Shown here one piece after another: positions 1-8,540 of a stretch of DNA of 64,000 bases. The stretch lies in assembly GCA_963751695.1 (NCBI GenBank), contig CAVVVP010000003.1:434001-498000 (forward strand), in the 5' to 3' direction. How positions within the stretch are numbered: the first letter of the stretch is position 1; each line of letters opens with the position of its first letter. The stretch is from SZUA-22 sp963751695. Its GTDB lineage: Bacteria; Bacteroidota; Ignavibacteria; Ignavibacteriales; Melioribacteraceae. The notes beneath the pieces are model-generated. The model saw only the letters and a list, made by a program, of their open reading frames with translations, made no database searches and was not told the origin of the DNA. The position numbers were made by a program, and so were the translations under genes.

Positions 1-29
1 TTCTTGAGTTAATTGAACTGGGATTTCCG

Positions 30-875
30 ATGAGCAAAATGATTGTCAGAATTGTCCTTTTAACTGTGTTTCTGATAATGGCGGGCTATTTTGTTGCTGG
101 TCCAATCTTTACCAATTCTGAAGTAAAAGACAAAATTGATCAGCTATACTTTGTTAAGTCTAATAGTGGCCAAGAAATTAACTTTAAGACACCTGAGTTT
201 TTAGCCCTTCCCCCAATTGTTAGCAATTATCTAAAAAGCGCTATTGCCACGAAAAAAAGACCCGTGCAGGTTGGCACTATAACGCTAGTTGGTCAGACAC
301 GTGAAGATCGTTATTCAGAATGGAAATCCACTACGGTGAATTTTAATTATTCCCTTGCCCAGCCTGCCTTTGTTTGGGATGGAACAACTGAAGAGTTTAA
401 GTTTTTATGGTCTAGAAGAATTCATTCATTGTTTGAAAACAAGGCTGAATCACAGACAAGGTTTTTATCCAGTATAATTACCGATGAGATAGATGGAGTT
501 AAACTAGATCACTCTTCTTTTTTATTCTATCTTCTTCACTCTGTTTTTAACCCAACCGTTCTTTTGCCAACCCAAGACACACAATGGAAGGCGTTGAGAA
601 ATCGAGAAGTAGAGGTAATGCGCTGGCATAAAAGTGTTAGTGGGAAAGTAATATTTCATTTTAATGACTCTGGTATTGTTGACAAAGTTGTGGCCGAGGA
701 CATGTTTGTACCAAACACAATTGAAGATGAGAAAACAACTTTCACCATCCAAGTGGCCAACTATCGAATTTTTGATGGTATAAAAATTCCTACTTATCTA
801 GAATATGAATGGCTACTATCCGACGGAAAAGTTACGGTCGGACGATTTAATATTAGCAATGTTGAGTATAAGTAA
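30..875 (+). CDS. DUF6544/DUF6920-like membrane-anchored protein
   Basis: A 281-residue protein with an N-terminal hydrophobic anchor (about residues 5-25) and a soluble remainder facing the periplasm. The LPPIVSNYL motif near residue 58 and the later order RW, FHFNDSG, then Y..FDG.KIPTY..Y.W match my recollection of the DUF6544/DUF6920 family, whose function is unknown. The ATG at 30 is chosen because the anchor follows at once. The frame stays open to the left window edge, so a longer protein or a coupled upstream gene cannot be excluded. It ends at a strong bidirectional terminator shared with the convergent glutamate dehydrogenase gene. Family assignment is from memory of motifs; no biochemical role is claimed. 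Confidence 0.7.
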   Translation: MSKMIVRIVLLTVFLIMAGYFVAGPIFTNSEVKDKIDQLYFVKSNSGQEINFKTPEFLALPPIVSNYLKSAIATKKRPVQVGTITLVGQTREDRYSEWKSTTVNFNYSLAQPAFVWDGTTEEFKFLWSRRIHSLFENKAESQTRFLSSIITDEIDGVKLDHSSFLFYLLHSVFNPTVLLPTQDTQWKALRNREVEVMRWHKSVSGKVIFHFNDSGIVDKVVAEDMFVPNTIEDEKTTFTIQVANYRIFDGIKIPTYLEYEWLLSDGKVTVGRFNISNVEYK

Positions 876-876
876 G

Positions 877-905
877 AAAACCCGAGCATAATACTCGGGT
901 TTTTT
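877..905. terminator. Bidirectional rho-independent terminator
   Basis: A perfect 10-bp stem (AAAACCCGAG with CTCGGGTTTT) and a 7-nt loop, with T-runs on both strands. It lies between two convergent genes and can serve both. Confidence 0.9.
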
Positions 906-906
906 G

Positions 907-2340
907 TTATGGAAAAATACCTAATGATTTATATCCTTCGGCAACTTTATTGATTGCATTAACAAATCCCGCTGTTCTAAGATCTGATATTGTTTTTGAT
1001 TTCTTATATATTTCTCTAATGTCATGATAAGAGGATATCATAGTTTCTTCTAGTCCAGAGTTTACCAGATCAATTTCATCTGCACCTTTTATCAACACAT
1101 CTTTTTCTCTTTTCGTCAAGGTTTTCCCAACAAGTTTTTCTGTTGATTGAAGCAGGTTTCTGATTGTCCCTTCTTCAAACCTTTTATTCATTCTTCCAAA
1201 TCTTACGTGAGAAAGGTTTTTCAACCATTCGAAATAAGAAACTGTTACACCCCCGGCATTCGCGTAGAGATCTGGAATAATTAACGCACCCTTCTCTAAG
1301 AGTATCTCTTCAGCAAGAGGAGTAAGTGGGCCGTTTGCACCTTCTGATATTATCTTTGCCCTAATGTTTGGAGCGTTAACAGCAGTAATTTGATTTTCAA
1401 GTGCTGCTGGCACAAGAATATCACAATCCATTTCCAGTGTTTTGGAGCTTTTCATAATTTTCTTGGTGCCTTCGAAATTCAGTATTGATCCAGTTTTCTT
1501 GCGGTGTTTGAACAGTTTGTTTACATCAATTCCTGTCTTAGAATAGACACCACCTTCATATTCAGCTATGCCAACAATAATTGCCCCTGCTTCCTGAAGA
1601 AATTTTGCAGCATAGTAACCAACGTTTCCAAGCCCCTGAACAATAACTGTTTTTCCTTCCAGACCTACCGTAAGCCCAAGTTTTTTCATATCTTCTTTCA
1701 CACTTACTGCTTCTCTAGTTGCAAAGAAAACTCCGCGGCCGGTTGCTTCTGTTCTTCCTCTGATACCTCCAAGAGAAACCGGTTTTCCTGTTACACAACC
1801 TTCAGCATCCATAACATCAGGTTTAAGTTGATAGTATGTGTCGGCAATCCAAGCCATCTCTCTTGCGCCTGTGCCATAGTCTGGTGCTGGAACGTCTATG
1901 GCCGGACCTATGAAGTTTTTCTTTACTAACTCTGAGGTATATCTCCTTGTAATTCTTTCTAATTGCGGAAGAGTGTATTTTTTGGGGTCGATCTTTATTC
2001 CTCCTTTAGCGCCACCAAATGGGACGTTTACTACAGCGCACTTATACGTCATTAGGGAAGCTAGGGCCATAACCTCATCTTGATCAACATGGAGGCTGTA
2101 TCTTATTCCTCCCTTGGTTGGATTTTTATGATGAGAGTGTTCAACTCGATATGCTTCAATCACCTCATACTTATTGTCTCCTAGACGAACAGGAAAGTTC
2201 ATCTGATAAATACTATTACATGCCTTTATCTGAGAGAGCAATCCTTTTGGGTATTTTGTATGCTGAGCCGCTTTGTCAAAAAAATATTCTACATTCTGAA
2301 AAAAGCTCTGTTGTGGTTTTGGTTTCATTTTCTTCGCCAT
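907..2340 (-). CDS. gdhA: Glu/Leu/Phe/Val dehydrogenase (glutamate dehydrogenase)
   Basis: Catalyses reversible oxidative deamination of glutamate to 2-oxoglutarate and ammonia with NAD(P), in the cytoplasm. The 477-residue length fits hexameric bacterial GDH. The substrate site KGGIR is at 76-80. The catalytic-lysine motif PFGGAKGGI is at 107-115, with K112 as the expected catalytic residue. A Rossmann dinucleotide fingerprint (VQGLGNVG) lies near 234. The terminal part carries the usual GG.TVSYFEW segment. The ATG at 2340 is preceded by a textbook GGAGG ribosome-binding site. It is monocistronic and convergent with the upstream gene. Leucine or valine dehydrogenase is less likely because of length and KGGIR context. 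Coenzyme preference is not determined. Confidence 0.93.
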   Translation of the reverse strand: MAKKMKPKPQQSFFQNVEYFFDKAAQHTKYPKGLLSQIKACNSIYQMNFPVRLGDNKYEVIEAYRVEHSHHKNPTKGGIRYSLHVDQDEVMALASLMTYKCAVVNVPFGGAKGGIKIDPKKYTLPQLERITRRYTSELVKKNFIGPAIDVPAPDYGTGAREMAWIADTYYQLKPDVMDAEGCVTGKPVSLGGIRGRTEATGRGVFFATREAVSVKEDMKKLGLTVGLEGKTVIVQGLGNVGYYAAKFLQEAGAIIVGIAEYEGGVYSKTGIDVNKLFKHRKKTGSILNFEGTKKIMKSSKTLEMDCDILVPAALENQITAVNAPNIRAKIISEGANGPLTPLAEEILLEKGALIIPDLYANAGGVTVSYFEWLKNLSHVRFGRMNKRFEEGTIRNLLQSTEKLVGKTLTKREKDVLIKGADEIDLVNSGLEETMISSYHDIREIYKKSKTISDLRTAGFVNAINKVAEGYKSLGIFP

Positions 2341-2526
2341 TCTTCCTCCAGCATTGAAGTTTAAAATCTAATTTTAAATACTAGTTAGTATTGTGTGAAA
2401 CTAGCTAATTGAGTTTACTAAATCAAGAATGAAGAAGTCTTTGAATGCTGTTGTTATAGAAATATTTTAGTATTAAATACAATTTAATTTTTTATTTTTG
2501 GTGATAATTATTTGCGGCATCTGTTC

Positions 2527-3003
2527 ATGAAGAAGTTTTTTGTACTATTATTAATTTTCCTATCCTTTGCTTGCAACACTATTTTTTCTCAGGAAAAGGA
2601 TTTGGGGATTGGAGTGATTCTTGGGGATCCCTCTGGCTTAAGCGCCAAATATTGGACTAATGACGAAAATGCAATTGATTTAGGAATTGGATATTCTTTT
2701 ATGGGTCCGGGATCGGGTGTTTCTATCCACCTGGATTATCTATACCATTTAGATGATCTAATAAATTCAGAGACTCGGTTTCCTATATATTATGGGTTTG
2801 GATTAAGGTTTAGATTTCCTTCGCGCGAGCCAAATGGATTTGGTGCAAGAGGAGTTGTTGGCATCCTATATTACCCCGAAAACCTACCAATAGATCTTTT
2901 TGCAGAACTTGCTCCCTCGTTCAGATTACTTCCAAATACTGCCATTGATTTAAGCTTTGGTGTTGGCGCCAGATACTATATCGAGGTCAACACTAAAAAT
3001 TAA
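2527..3003 (+). CDS. Small secreted or outer-membrane beta-barrel-like protein
   Basis: A 158-residue protein with a clear signal peptide (MKK start, hydrophobic core, cut near FSQ-E). Alternating Gly/aromatic strands (LGIGVILGDP, GIGYSFMGPG, YYGFGLRFRF, DLSFGVGARYY) end in a strand rich in aromatic residues, suggesting a small outer-membrane barrel of 8 or fewer strands. ATG 2527 is preferred over an upstream TTG at 2512 because the signal peptide begins there. No specific family recognised. Confidence 0.65.
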   Translation: MKKFFVLLLIFLSFACNTIFSQEKDLGIGVILGDPSGLSAKYWTNDENAIDLGIGYSFMGPGSGVSIHLDYLYHLDDLINSETRFPIYYGFGLRFRFPSREPNGFGARGVVGILYYPENLPIDLFAELAPSFRLLPNTAIDLSFGVGARYYIEVNTKN

Positions 3004-3008
3004 TCGCT

Positions 3009-3548
3009 TTAAAAATACATTCCTTCGTGATTAAAGGGGACAAGCGCCGAAATTATCCCCGGAACGTATAGCTCCTTTCTGTTCATAACTCCTTTTGTAA
3101 AAAATGAGATTGCACCACCTTTCTGCTTTGTATTCTCCGCACTCATAATTTCATCCATGACTATGCCCAATTCTTCCCGCCTAAGCAGGCGTTCTGTAAC
3201 GAATTGTGGGAGTTCAAAATGTGCTGAGGTGCCAAAACTTTTTTGCAAATGCTTATTAATAATACAAATGCATCCAAATGCAAACCAACGATCATAGACC
3301 TTTGAAATGCCCCCTTCAATTCCAACAAAAAAATCTGCAGCTAGATTTCTTTTATTGTTTATAGCCAATAGCCCTTTTGCTCTGTTTTCAGCGCCTTCAA
3401 TTGCTTCTTCGTTAATCGGCTGATCACTAATTCCAGAATGAACTTCAAGGCCAAGCACATCTATTTGGCTATAGTAATTCGAAAAAGCCTCTCTTGTTGC
3501 TTCAAGCTTAACCGGGTTAAGAGAGCCAACAACAATTTGTGCTTTCAC
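3009..3548 (-). CDS. yjjX: Inosine/xanthosine triphosphatase (YjjX/DUF84 family)
   Basis: Hydrolyses non-canonical ITP and XTP to the diphosphates, cleaning the nucleotide pool. The 179-residue length matches the family. The N-terminal motif VGSLNPVKLEA (residues 7-17) is the conserved triphosphate loop, followed by SGISDQPINEEAIEGAENRA (about 59-78) and FFVGIEGGIS (about 94-103). It sits 5 bp downstream of the TM2 gene on the same strand, so it is probably cotranscribed with the TM2 and DUF2752 genes, although no functional link is apparent. Assignment is by motif; activity is inferred. Confidence 0.88.
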   Translation of the reverse strand: MKAQIVVGSLNPVKLEATREAFSNYYSQIDVLGLEVHSGISDQPINEEAIEGAENRAKGLLAINNKRNLAADFFVGIEGGISKVYDRWFAFGCICIINKHLQKSFGTSAHFELPQFVTERLLRREELGIVMDEIMSAENTKQKGGAISFFTKGVMNRKELYVPGIISALVPFNHEGMYF

Positions 3549-3553
3549 TGAGG

Positions 3554-3898
3554 TTATCTTATAACCTGCGAAATTTGCTGTGCTTGAATCATATTATATT
3601 CAAACGCTAGTTTCTTATAATTAACCATATCTATAATTGTTCCTATCAGGCAAAGACCCCCTGTCAAAAAGTATAAAATTCCCATTCCTATTTGGTCTAT
3701 AAGAAACCGCTGCACCCCTGCAATACCAAGGAAACCAACTAGTGCCACCAAAAGTATTGTTTGTGGATCTCGTCGTCTTGCACGATAAGCATTAGCAAAT
3801 TGTCTTGCTTTGTCATCTTCCATCTCTTTAATGAGTGTGGAAATATATGCTTGCTCTTCTCCCATTAATTCGGGTAGTACTTCTAAAACATTAGCCAT
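3554..3898 (-). CDS. TM2 domain-containing membrane protein
   Basis: A 114-residue protein. An N-terminal charged helix (residues 1-45) precedes two membrane helices with the TM2 signature: a short loop containing G..G.QRF.I.Q...G...F, a second helix, and a polar D.... start to the last segment (IIDMVNYKKLAFEYN). The C-terminus overlaps nothing, and the start overlaps the stop of the DUF2752 gene by 8 bp. TM2 and DUF2752 genes often occur together in FCB bacteria. The role is unknown. Family call is firm, function is not. Confidence 0.85.
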   Translation of the reverse strand: MANVLEVLPELMGEEQAYISTLIKEMEDDKARQFANAYRARRRDPQTILLVALVGFLGIAGVQRFLIDQIGMGILYFLTGGLCLIGTIIDMVNYKKLAFEYNMIQAQQISQVIR

Positions 3899-4229
3899 TA
3901 AGTGTCTCCATTTTATTTGTAGTTGTTTTTCTAATTATATTTTTTGTAATATCATAAATTCTTTTAAGAATAAGAATCAATGCAGGTATGCCAAGAGGGT
4001 GTAACTCAAATGATCCCAGAAGGTCTCCTCTAAAAATCATCGCAATGGACCGACCGATTCCACAACCCGGGCAGTTTTCTATACCGGCAATGCTGAACAG
4101 ACAAAGATTTATATGCTTCGGTTCATATGGATTAATAATCGATAAATAAAGTAATGCAGACAGCCATGCAAGCGCTTCTAGGTCTATACGCGAAATGATC
4201 TGGTAGGTTTTTCTTTTCAATAAGGTCAT
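3891..4229 (-). CDS. DUF2752 membrane protein
   Basis: A 112-residue protein with hydrophobic segments at about 18-32 and 78-95. The diagnostic DUF2752 stretch is the motif CPGCGIGRS..... (CxxCG/GRA-type) near residues 52-60, followed by a G.....F..HPLG.P segment. The gene is translationally coupled to the downstream TM2 gene (8-bp overlap). The Cys pair could bind metal or act in thiol chemistry, but no function is established for the family. Starts at an ATG after a short gap from the GNAT gene. Confidence 0.85.
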   Translation of the reverse strand: MTLLKRKTYQIISRIDLEALAWLSALLYLSIINPYEPKHINLCLFSIAGIENCPGCGIGRSIAMIFRGDLLGSFELHPLGIPALILILKRIYDITKNIIRKTTTNKMETLNG

Positions 4230-4289
4230 ATATTTTTTATTACAATAATTGCTTATTTCAATTGTCTTTGGGTTAGACGAAAAATTAAA

Positions 4290-4724
4290 TTATTTGTTTC
4301 TTTTCTTTTTCATCTCCATTATCTCGTTTGGTTTAGTTGTTCTTCTAAAACCATACTTTGCGTAAAGTCCATGCGCGTCAGAGGTTTTTAGCATCCATGT
4401 TTTCACTTGTCTAAGGTCTGAATGATTAATCACGCATTTCATAAGCCATTTTGAAAGCCCTTTGCCTCTGTGTTTTTCAACAATGAATACGTCAGCTAAA
4501 TAAGAGAGTGTTACAAAATCGGTGATAACACGGCAAAACCCGATTTGTGTGTTGTTGTGATAAAGACCAAAACAATAGGAGTTTCTTATTTTTTCTCTGA
4601 CCTCTTCTAAGCCAATTCCTTTATCCCAATAGCAGTTGGTTAGAAAATTATAAATTACTTTTAACTGAAGTTTCCTTTTGTCGTTCGAAATTGAAAAGTC
4701 TCTTTTTTTATATTCAATTATCAT
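4290..4724 (-). CDS. GNAT family N-acetyltransferase
   Basis: Transfers an acetyl group from acetyl-CoA to an unknown amine. The acetyl-CoA pyrophosphate loop is visible as VEKHRGKGLSKWLM (R/QxxGxG/A), preceded by the VFI strand. A later helix-strand TSDAHGLYAKYGFRR gives the typical Y..GF end. The length, 144 residues, is typical of a single GNAT domain. I chose ATG 4724 over 4742: it directly follows the trpF-like stop and has GAAGG about 6 bp upstream, while the longer form would overlap the upstream gene by 17 bp. Coupled to the TrpF-like gene, though the pairing gives no clue to substrate. Confidence 0.82.
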   Translation of the reverse strand: MIIEYKKRDFSISNDKRKLQLKVIYNFLTNCYWDKGIGLEEVREKIRNSYCFGLYHNNTQIGFCRVITDFVTLSYLADVFIVEKHRGKGLSKWLMKCVINHSDLRQVKTWMLKTSDAHGLYAKYGFRRTTKPNEIMEMKKKRNK

Positions 4725-4725
4725 C

Positions 4726-5406
4726 TTAACCTTCAATTTCATGAAATGCTTTCATTGCTTCTTTTACAAATTTAGTAACTTTTTGTTTGGTTTTTCTTCC
4801 ATTCTGGTCTTCAATACCGGTGTGAGAATCAACGCCCGCAGGCCTAACTGTTAAAATTGCATCATATACATTCTCTGGGGTTAATCCCCCCGCAAGAATA
4901 ACCGGTCTAATCGATGCTTCTACTAAAGCTTTGCTGATTTGCCAGTTATGAACTATCCCAGTAGCTCCGGTTGACCCTGTTTGGGGATTATATGAGTCTG
5001 TAATGAAAGCGTTTACTCTTTTTGAAAGCATGTTGATCTGGTTCATTAGTTCTTCTTCAGAGTGTTTTCCGATTATAAGACTTTTAATAATCTTGAGTTC
5101 TGGCTTCATGTCTCTTAGTTTGATTAACTCAGAGTCAGAAATATGCCCATGCAGCTGAACAATATTTGAACCTATCTTTTTCGCTAATTCCAAAATTTCT
5201 TCCGCCTTATCAAGATAAGTGATTAAAATGCTTTTAGTCTTGGGAGAAAAATTTCTTACAATCTCTCCTGCATCTTCTTCAGAAAGGTCTTCCTTGTTTA
5301 CTGGAAGTCGAAGCGGGAAACCCAAATATTCAACGTCACAGTTTTGAAGCATTTGTGCTTCTTTGTTGTCTATAACTCCGGCAATCTGGATAAAATTCTT
5401 GAACAT
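4726..5406 (-). CDS. TrpF-like (phosphoribosylanthranilate isomerase fold) protein lacking the catalytic Cys
   Basis: A 226-residue TIM-barrel protein clearly related to TrpF. QLHG with H86, D137 (the usual general acid), GSTGATG..HNW, and the phosphate-binding LAGGLTPENV and GVDSHTGIE motifs are all present. The N-terminal catalytic motif KICG is replaced by QIAG, so the general-base cysteine is Ala9. The substrate-binding Arg region (FPLRLPVNKEDLS) also departs from the usual F.KSKRYIS. No other tryptophan gene is nearby. It may be a TrpF paralogue with another sugar-phosphate substrate, or a weak PRAI. Fold assignment is strong; activity as TrpF is doubtful. Confidence 0.8.
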   Translation of the reverse strand: MFKNFIQIAGVIDNKEAQMLQNCDVEYLGFPLRLPVNKEDLSEEDAGEIVRNFSPKTKSILITYLDKAEEILELAKKIGSNIVQLHGHISDSELIKLRDMKPELKIIKSLIIGKHSEEELMNQINMLSKRVNAFITDSYNPQTGSTGATGIVHNWQISKALVEASIRPVILAGGLTPENVYDAILTVRPAGVDSHTGIEDQNGRKTKQKVTKFVKEAMKAFHEIEG

Positions 5407-5501
5407 TATTTCTATACAATATTGATCATTTTTTGAATTCTTGAAACCTAATCAATTTTTTATCATCTTAAAAGTATTGATTTTTACATTTTGGAAAGCC
5501 A

Positions 5502-5837
5502 TTGCAAGAACATCTCTTAAACAGTATCGATAAGTACAATAGGTTTGTTGTCGATAATCCAGGCGCCGTAATCTATTTCAGCACAAATGAGTGCAGTGTT
5601 TGTAAAGTATTAAAACCTAAATTGAAGAGCTTTCTTGAGAATGACTATTCGGAGATGGCCTTTGCTTATGTTAACATTAACGAAACAAAAGATGTTTCTG
5701 CAACAAATCAGGTTTTTACGGTTCCAACAATTTTGTTTTACTTTGATGGCAAGGAGTTTATTCGCAAATCTCGTAATATCAATATGGCAACTCTAAGTCA
5801 AGAGCTTGATCGACTCTATTCAATGATGTTTGGATAA
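5502..5837 (+). CDS. Thioredoxin family protein
   Basis: A 111-residue thioredoxin-fold protein with active-site CSVC (about residues 31-34) after a beta-strand AVIYFST. The cis-proline segment VFTVPTILFYFDG is near 76-88. There is no signal peptide, so it is probably cytoplasmic. The CxxC dipeptide SV differs from the GP of classical thioredoxins, so it may serve as a specialised reductant. Translation must start at TTG 5502: an in-frame stop lies just upstream and no ATG occurs before the active site. A GGAAAG lies immediately upstream, at very short spacing. The gene is convergent with the LpxR-like gene, with one base between them. Confidence 0.8.
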   Translation: MQEHLLNSIDKYNRFVVDNPGAVIYFSTNECSVCKVLKPKLKSFLENDYSEMAFAYVNINETKDVSATNQVFTVPTILFYFDGKEFIRKSRNINMATLSQELDRLYSMMFG

Positions 5838-5838
5838 C

Positions 5839-6807
5839 TTAAAAACCAACCTTTATCGCTGCATGTCCCCATTTATGAGACAAGGCCCCGGGAAATTCAG
5901 GACTGTTATATGTAGTTGCCAGTTCTAGCTTAAGCAAGCTATAAGCAAAAATAATCCCAAGTCTGTATCCCCCAACCAGATGATTAATGCTTTCAATAGT
6001 GTATGTGCTTTTACTAAATAGGCCTCCTTGGAGGGTTGCATTATAACCAACTAGTCTTTCAAAAATTTCCGCAAAAACAAATAACATAACTTTGCTTTGG
6101 GAAAACATTTCAAAGCCCTGTGGCTTTTTTTCAAACAGCCCGAATCTCAATCCTCCTTCGACCTGAAGATAAGTGTAAGGAATTCCCAAGCCACCTTTTC
6201 CAACAGTATAGAAATCAAACCAACAGTTGGAGTATAGAGTTTTGTATATGCTTGCCATATAATTTAGAGCAATGCTGTTGCTTATTTGGTTTTCCCATCC
6301 GTTTAAATTTGCTGAGTTTCCAGTCGCATTATGGATTGCGTCTTGTGTTTCTTCTCCCAGTGCTGCGGGGCCCAAAACTCCAATTTGAATTTCCGAAATC
6401 ACCGCGATCTGTTTTTCTGGATTTAGAGATTTTTTTTTGAATCCAACTAATAGGTAGGCCGCAAATGGTCTATCACCATCTAGCTGTTTTTTAACATCAA
6501 GCTTTTCTTTTGGGGTGAACATGTCCTGGGCTAATGTAAACCCATATCTATTTAAGCTGTCATCTAACGAGGGTATTAAAAATTTATTTATTGGATTGCT
6601 TTTTGCCCATGGGCCCAATGCTTCGAACTCAAAACCATTTGTGAAATAATAATCTGTGCTATAGATAAAATCATTCGACCACTTAAACTGAATTGTTGTT
6701 TTTTCTAATATACTATTCTTTGTTACTCTATTCTGAGCTAAGGTTGATGTAATTGATATTAGAAAGAAGAAAATAAGTGTTCGATTTATATTCGTCCAAA
6801 TACTCAT
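5839..6807 (-). CDS. LpxR-like lipid A deacylase family outer-membrane protein (DUF2219)
   Basis: A 322-residue protein with an N-terminal signal peptide (cut near LAQ) and a 12-stranded-barrel pattern ending in aromatic KVGF. Family hallmarks are visible: SNDFIYSTDYYFTNG (N45, D46), GDRPFAAYL (111-119), and LGPAALGEETQDAIHN with H159. In Salmonella LpxR the N-D pair, a Ser and a His form the Ca2+-dependent active site that removes the 3'-acyloxyacyl chain from lipid A. Lipid A remodelling is therefore the best inference, but many FCB homologues are uncharacterised. Confidence 0.82.
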   Translation of the reverse strand: MSIWTNINRTLIFFFLISITSTLAQNRVTKNSILEKTTIQFKWSNDFIYSTDYYFTNGFEFEALGPWAKSNPINKFLIPSLDDSLNRYGFTLAQDMFTPKEKLDVKKQLDGDRPFAAYLLVGFKKKSLNPEKQIAVISEIQIGVLGPAALGEETQDAIHNATGNSANLNGWENQISNSIALNYMASIYKTLYSNCWFDFYTVGKGGLGIPYTYLQVEGGLRFGLFEKKPQGFEMFSQSKVMLFVFAEIFERLVGYNATLQGGLFSKSTYTIESINHLVGGYRLGIIFAYSLLKLELATTYNSPEFPGALSHKWGHAAIKVGF

Positions 6808-6934
6808 ACGTTAAAATAACAATTATTTCACTTGGAATAGGAGACTGCCTGTCCGGGATTGCAGTTTGCGCTAATCTCAAGTATATTTGCTAACTTAATT
6901 TATGATTATAAAAAGCTTTAAATAGTGTCTTTGT

Positions 6935-8110
6935 ATGAAATCGGATGAAAGCAAATCTATAAGAACGGAAACAGCGCGCTCCAAGAATCGAGAGCATTCG
7001 ACACCCATATACCTAACTTCTAGCTTCACTTTTGACAACGCAGAGCAGGGCCGGGCATTGTTTGCCGAAGAAGAAGAGGGAAATATTTATTCTCGCTTTT
7101 CTAATCCAAATAACGCAGAGTTTGTCTCCAAAATGGTTCAGCTTGAAAGAGCAGAAGACGGATTTGCTTTTTCCTCTGGTATGGCTGCAGTATTCGCTGG
7201 TTTTGCTTCCTTGCTTCAGTCTGGAGATCACATCGTTGCTTCAAGAGCATTGTTCGGTTCAAGTCATCAAATATTGACTCAAATTTTACCTAGGTGGGGA
7301 ATCACTTCAACCTATGTTGATGGAGATAATGCAGATGCTTGGGAAAAAGCAATTCAAAATAATACAAAAATGCTCTTTGTTGAAAGCCCCTCCAATCCTG
7401 GTTTGAGACTTGTTGATCTTGAGAAGGTTGCTGCCGTTTCAAAAAGAAATGATTTAATTCTTCATGTGGACAATACTTTTGCAACACCTCTATTGCAAAA
7501 GCCTGCAACGTTTGGTGCACATCTTATTTCACACTCAACAACCAAGTATATTGATGGACAGGGTAGAACTATTGGCGGAGTGATTGTCGGTAACGCAGAA
7601 CAAATGAAGAAGATTCGATTTTTTGCAAGACAAACGGGCCCTTCACCTTCTCCTTTCAATTCTTGGGTTTTATCAAAAAGCCTGGAAACATTCTCAATAC
7701 GAGTTGAAAAACATTGCTCAAATGCACAAGAACTTGCTAATCGTTTTGAAGAGAACAAAGAAATAGAGTCCGTAAGATATCCGCACCTAAAATCACATCC
7801 CCAATATCCACTGGCAAAAAAGCAAATGACGCTGGGTGGGGGAATTGTAACAGTTTCCCTCAAAGGAGGTTATCAAAGAGCAAAAAGGTTTATCGATGCA
7901 ATTGAGATGTGCTCAATCACAGCAAACCTTGGAGATACTCGAACAATTATAACCCATCCTTCGTCAACAACACACTCAAAATTATCTGATGAGGAAAAAG
8001 CCCTGGTTGGTATTGGTGATGGGCTGGTTAGAATTTCTGTTGGTTTAGAGGATGTTAACGATATTTTCGGAGACATTAATCAAGCACTTGAAAGATCGAG
8101 CAAGGAATAA
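6935..8110 (+). CDS. metZ: O-succinylhomoserine sulfhydrylase-type PLP enzyme (MetZ)
   Basis: A cytoplasmic Cys/Met-metabolism PLP enzyme that joins activated homoserine with sulfide to make homocysteine. In its 391 residues the PLP lysine is K204 in SHSTTKYIDGQGR. The DGQGR..GG continuation is typical of MetZ-type sulfhydrylases rather than cystathionine gamma-synthases. SRFSNPN (53-59), SSGMAA (80-85) and the DNTFATP strand bind cofactor. It opens a four-gene run (metZ, osmC-like, two YeeE/YedE genes) with gaps of 1-12 bp, which suggests that imported reduced sulfur feeds homocysteine synthesis. O-acetylhomoserine as acyl donor cannot be excluded. Confidence 0.87.
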   Translation: MKSDESKSIRTETARSKNREHSTPIYLTSSFTFDNAEQGRALFAEEEEGNIYSRFSNPNNAEFVSKMVQLERAEDGFAFSSGMAAVFAGFASLLQSGDHIVASRALFGSSHQILTQILPRWGITSTYVDGDNADAWEKAIQNNTKMLFVESPSNPGLRLVDLEKVAAVSKRNDLILHVDNTFATPLLQKPATFGAHLISHSTTKYIDGQGRTIGGVIVGNAEQMKKIRFFARQTGPSPSPFNSWVLSKSLETFSIRVEKHCSNAQELANRFEENKEIESVRYPHLKSHPQYPLAKKQMTLGGGIVTVSLKGGYQRAKRFIDAIEMCSITANLGDTRTIITHPSSTTHSKLSDEEKALVGIGDGLVRISVGLEDVNDIFGDINQALERSSKE

Positions 8111-8111
8111 T

Positions 8112-8528
8112 ATGCATGTAGAGATAACAAGAAAAAACGACGCTTTCCACATGGAGGCTGAAGGAAATTCAAACTTTCCAATAAACATAGATGCTTCTCC
8201 AAAAATCGGTGGTGTCGACGCTGGAGCAAGGCCAATGGAGCTAATTCTTATGGGGCTTGGTTCTTGTAGTGCAATTGATGTAATTCAAATATTGGAAAAA
8301 CAAAAGCAAGTTATTACCAATTTTCAGATTTCAATAGATGCAGACCGAGTTGAAGAAATTCCTGCTGTTTTTAAATCCATATCTCTTTGTTTCAGAGTGA
8401 CAGGAAATGTAGACGAAACAAAGCTACAAAAAGCTATCTCTCTCTCAAAAGATAAATATTGTTCTGTTTCGGCAATGCTACACAATGCTGTAGAAATAAA
8501 CTATACATACGAATTAATCAACCAATAA
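8112..8528 (+). CDS. OsmC family protein
   Basis: A 138-residue OsmC/Ohr-fold protein with both conserved cysteines, C52 in GLGSCSAIDV and C117 in KYCSVSAML, as in thiol peroxidases and YhfA-like redox proteins. Starts at ATG 8112, one base after the metZ stop; a longer reading would overlap metZ heavily and lacks family similarity. Its position between a sulfhydrylase and two YeeE/YedE sulfur transporters is a recurrent arrangement and suggests handling of a sulfane or persulfide intermediate rather than general peroxide defence. That role is inference. Confidence 0.88.
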   Translation: MHVEITRKNDAFHMEAEGNSNFPINIDASPKIGGVDAGARPMELILMGLGSCSAIDVIQILEKQKQVITNFQISIDADRVEEIPAVFKSISLCFRVTGNVDETKLQKAISLSKDKYCSVSAMLHNAVEINYTYELINQ

Positions 8529-8540
8529 GTTAGGATTATT

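Noticed and set aside
6808..6934. Possible SAM riboswitch before metZ
   Set aside because: Only one weak hairpin (GGGATT/AATCTC) is present; none of the known SAM aptamer junctions is visible.
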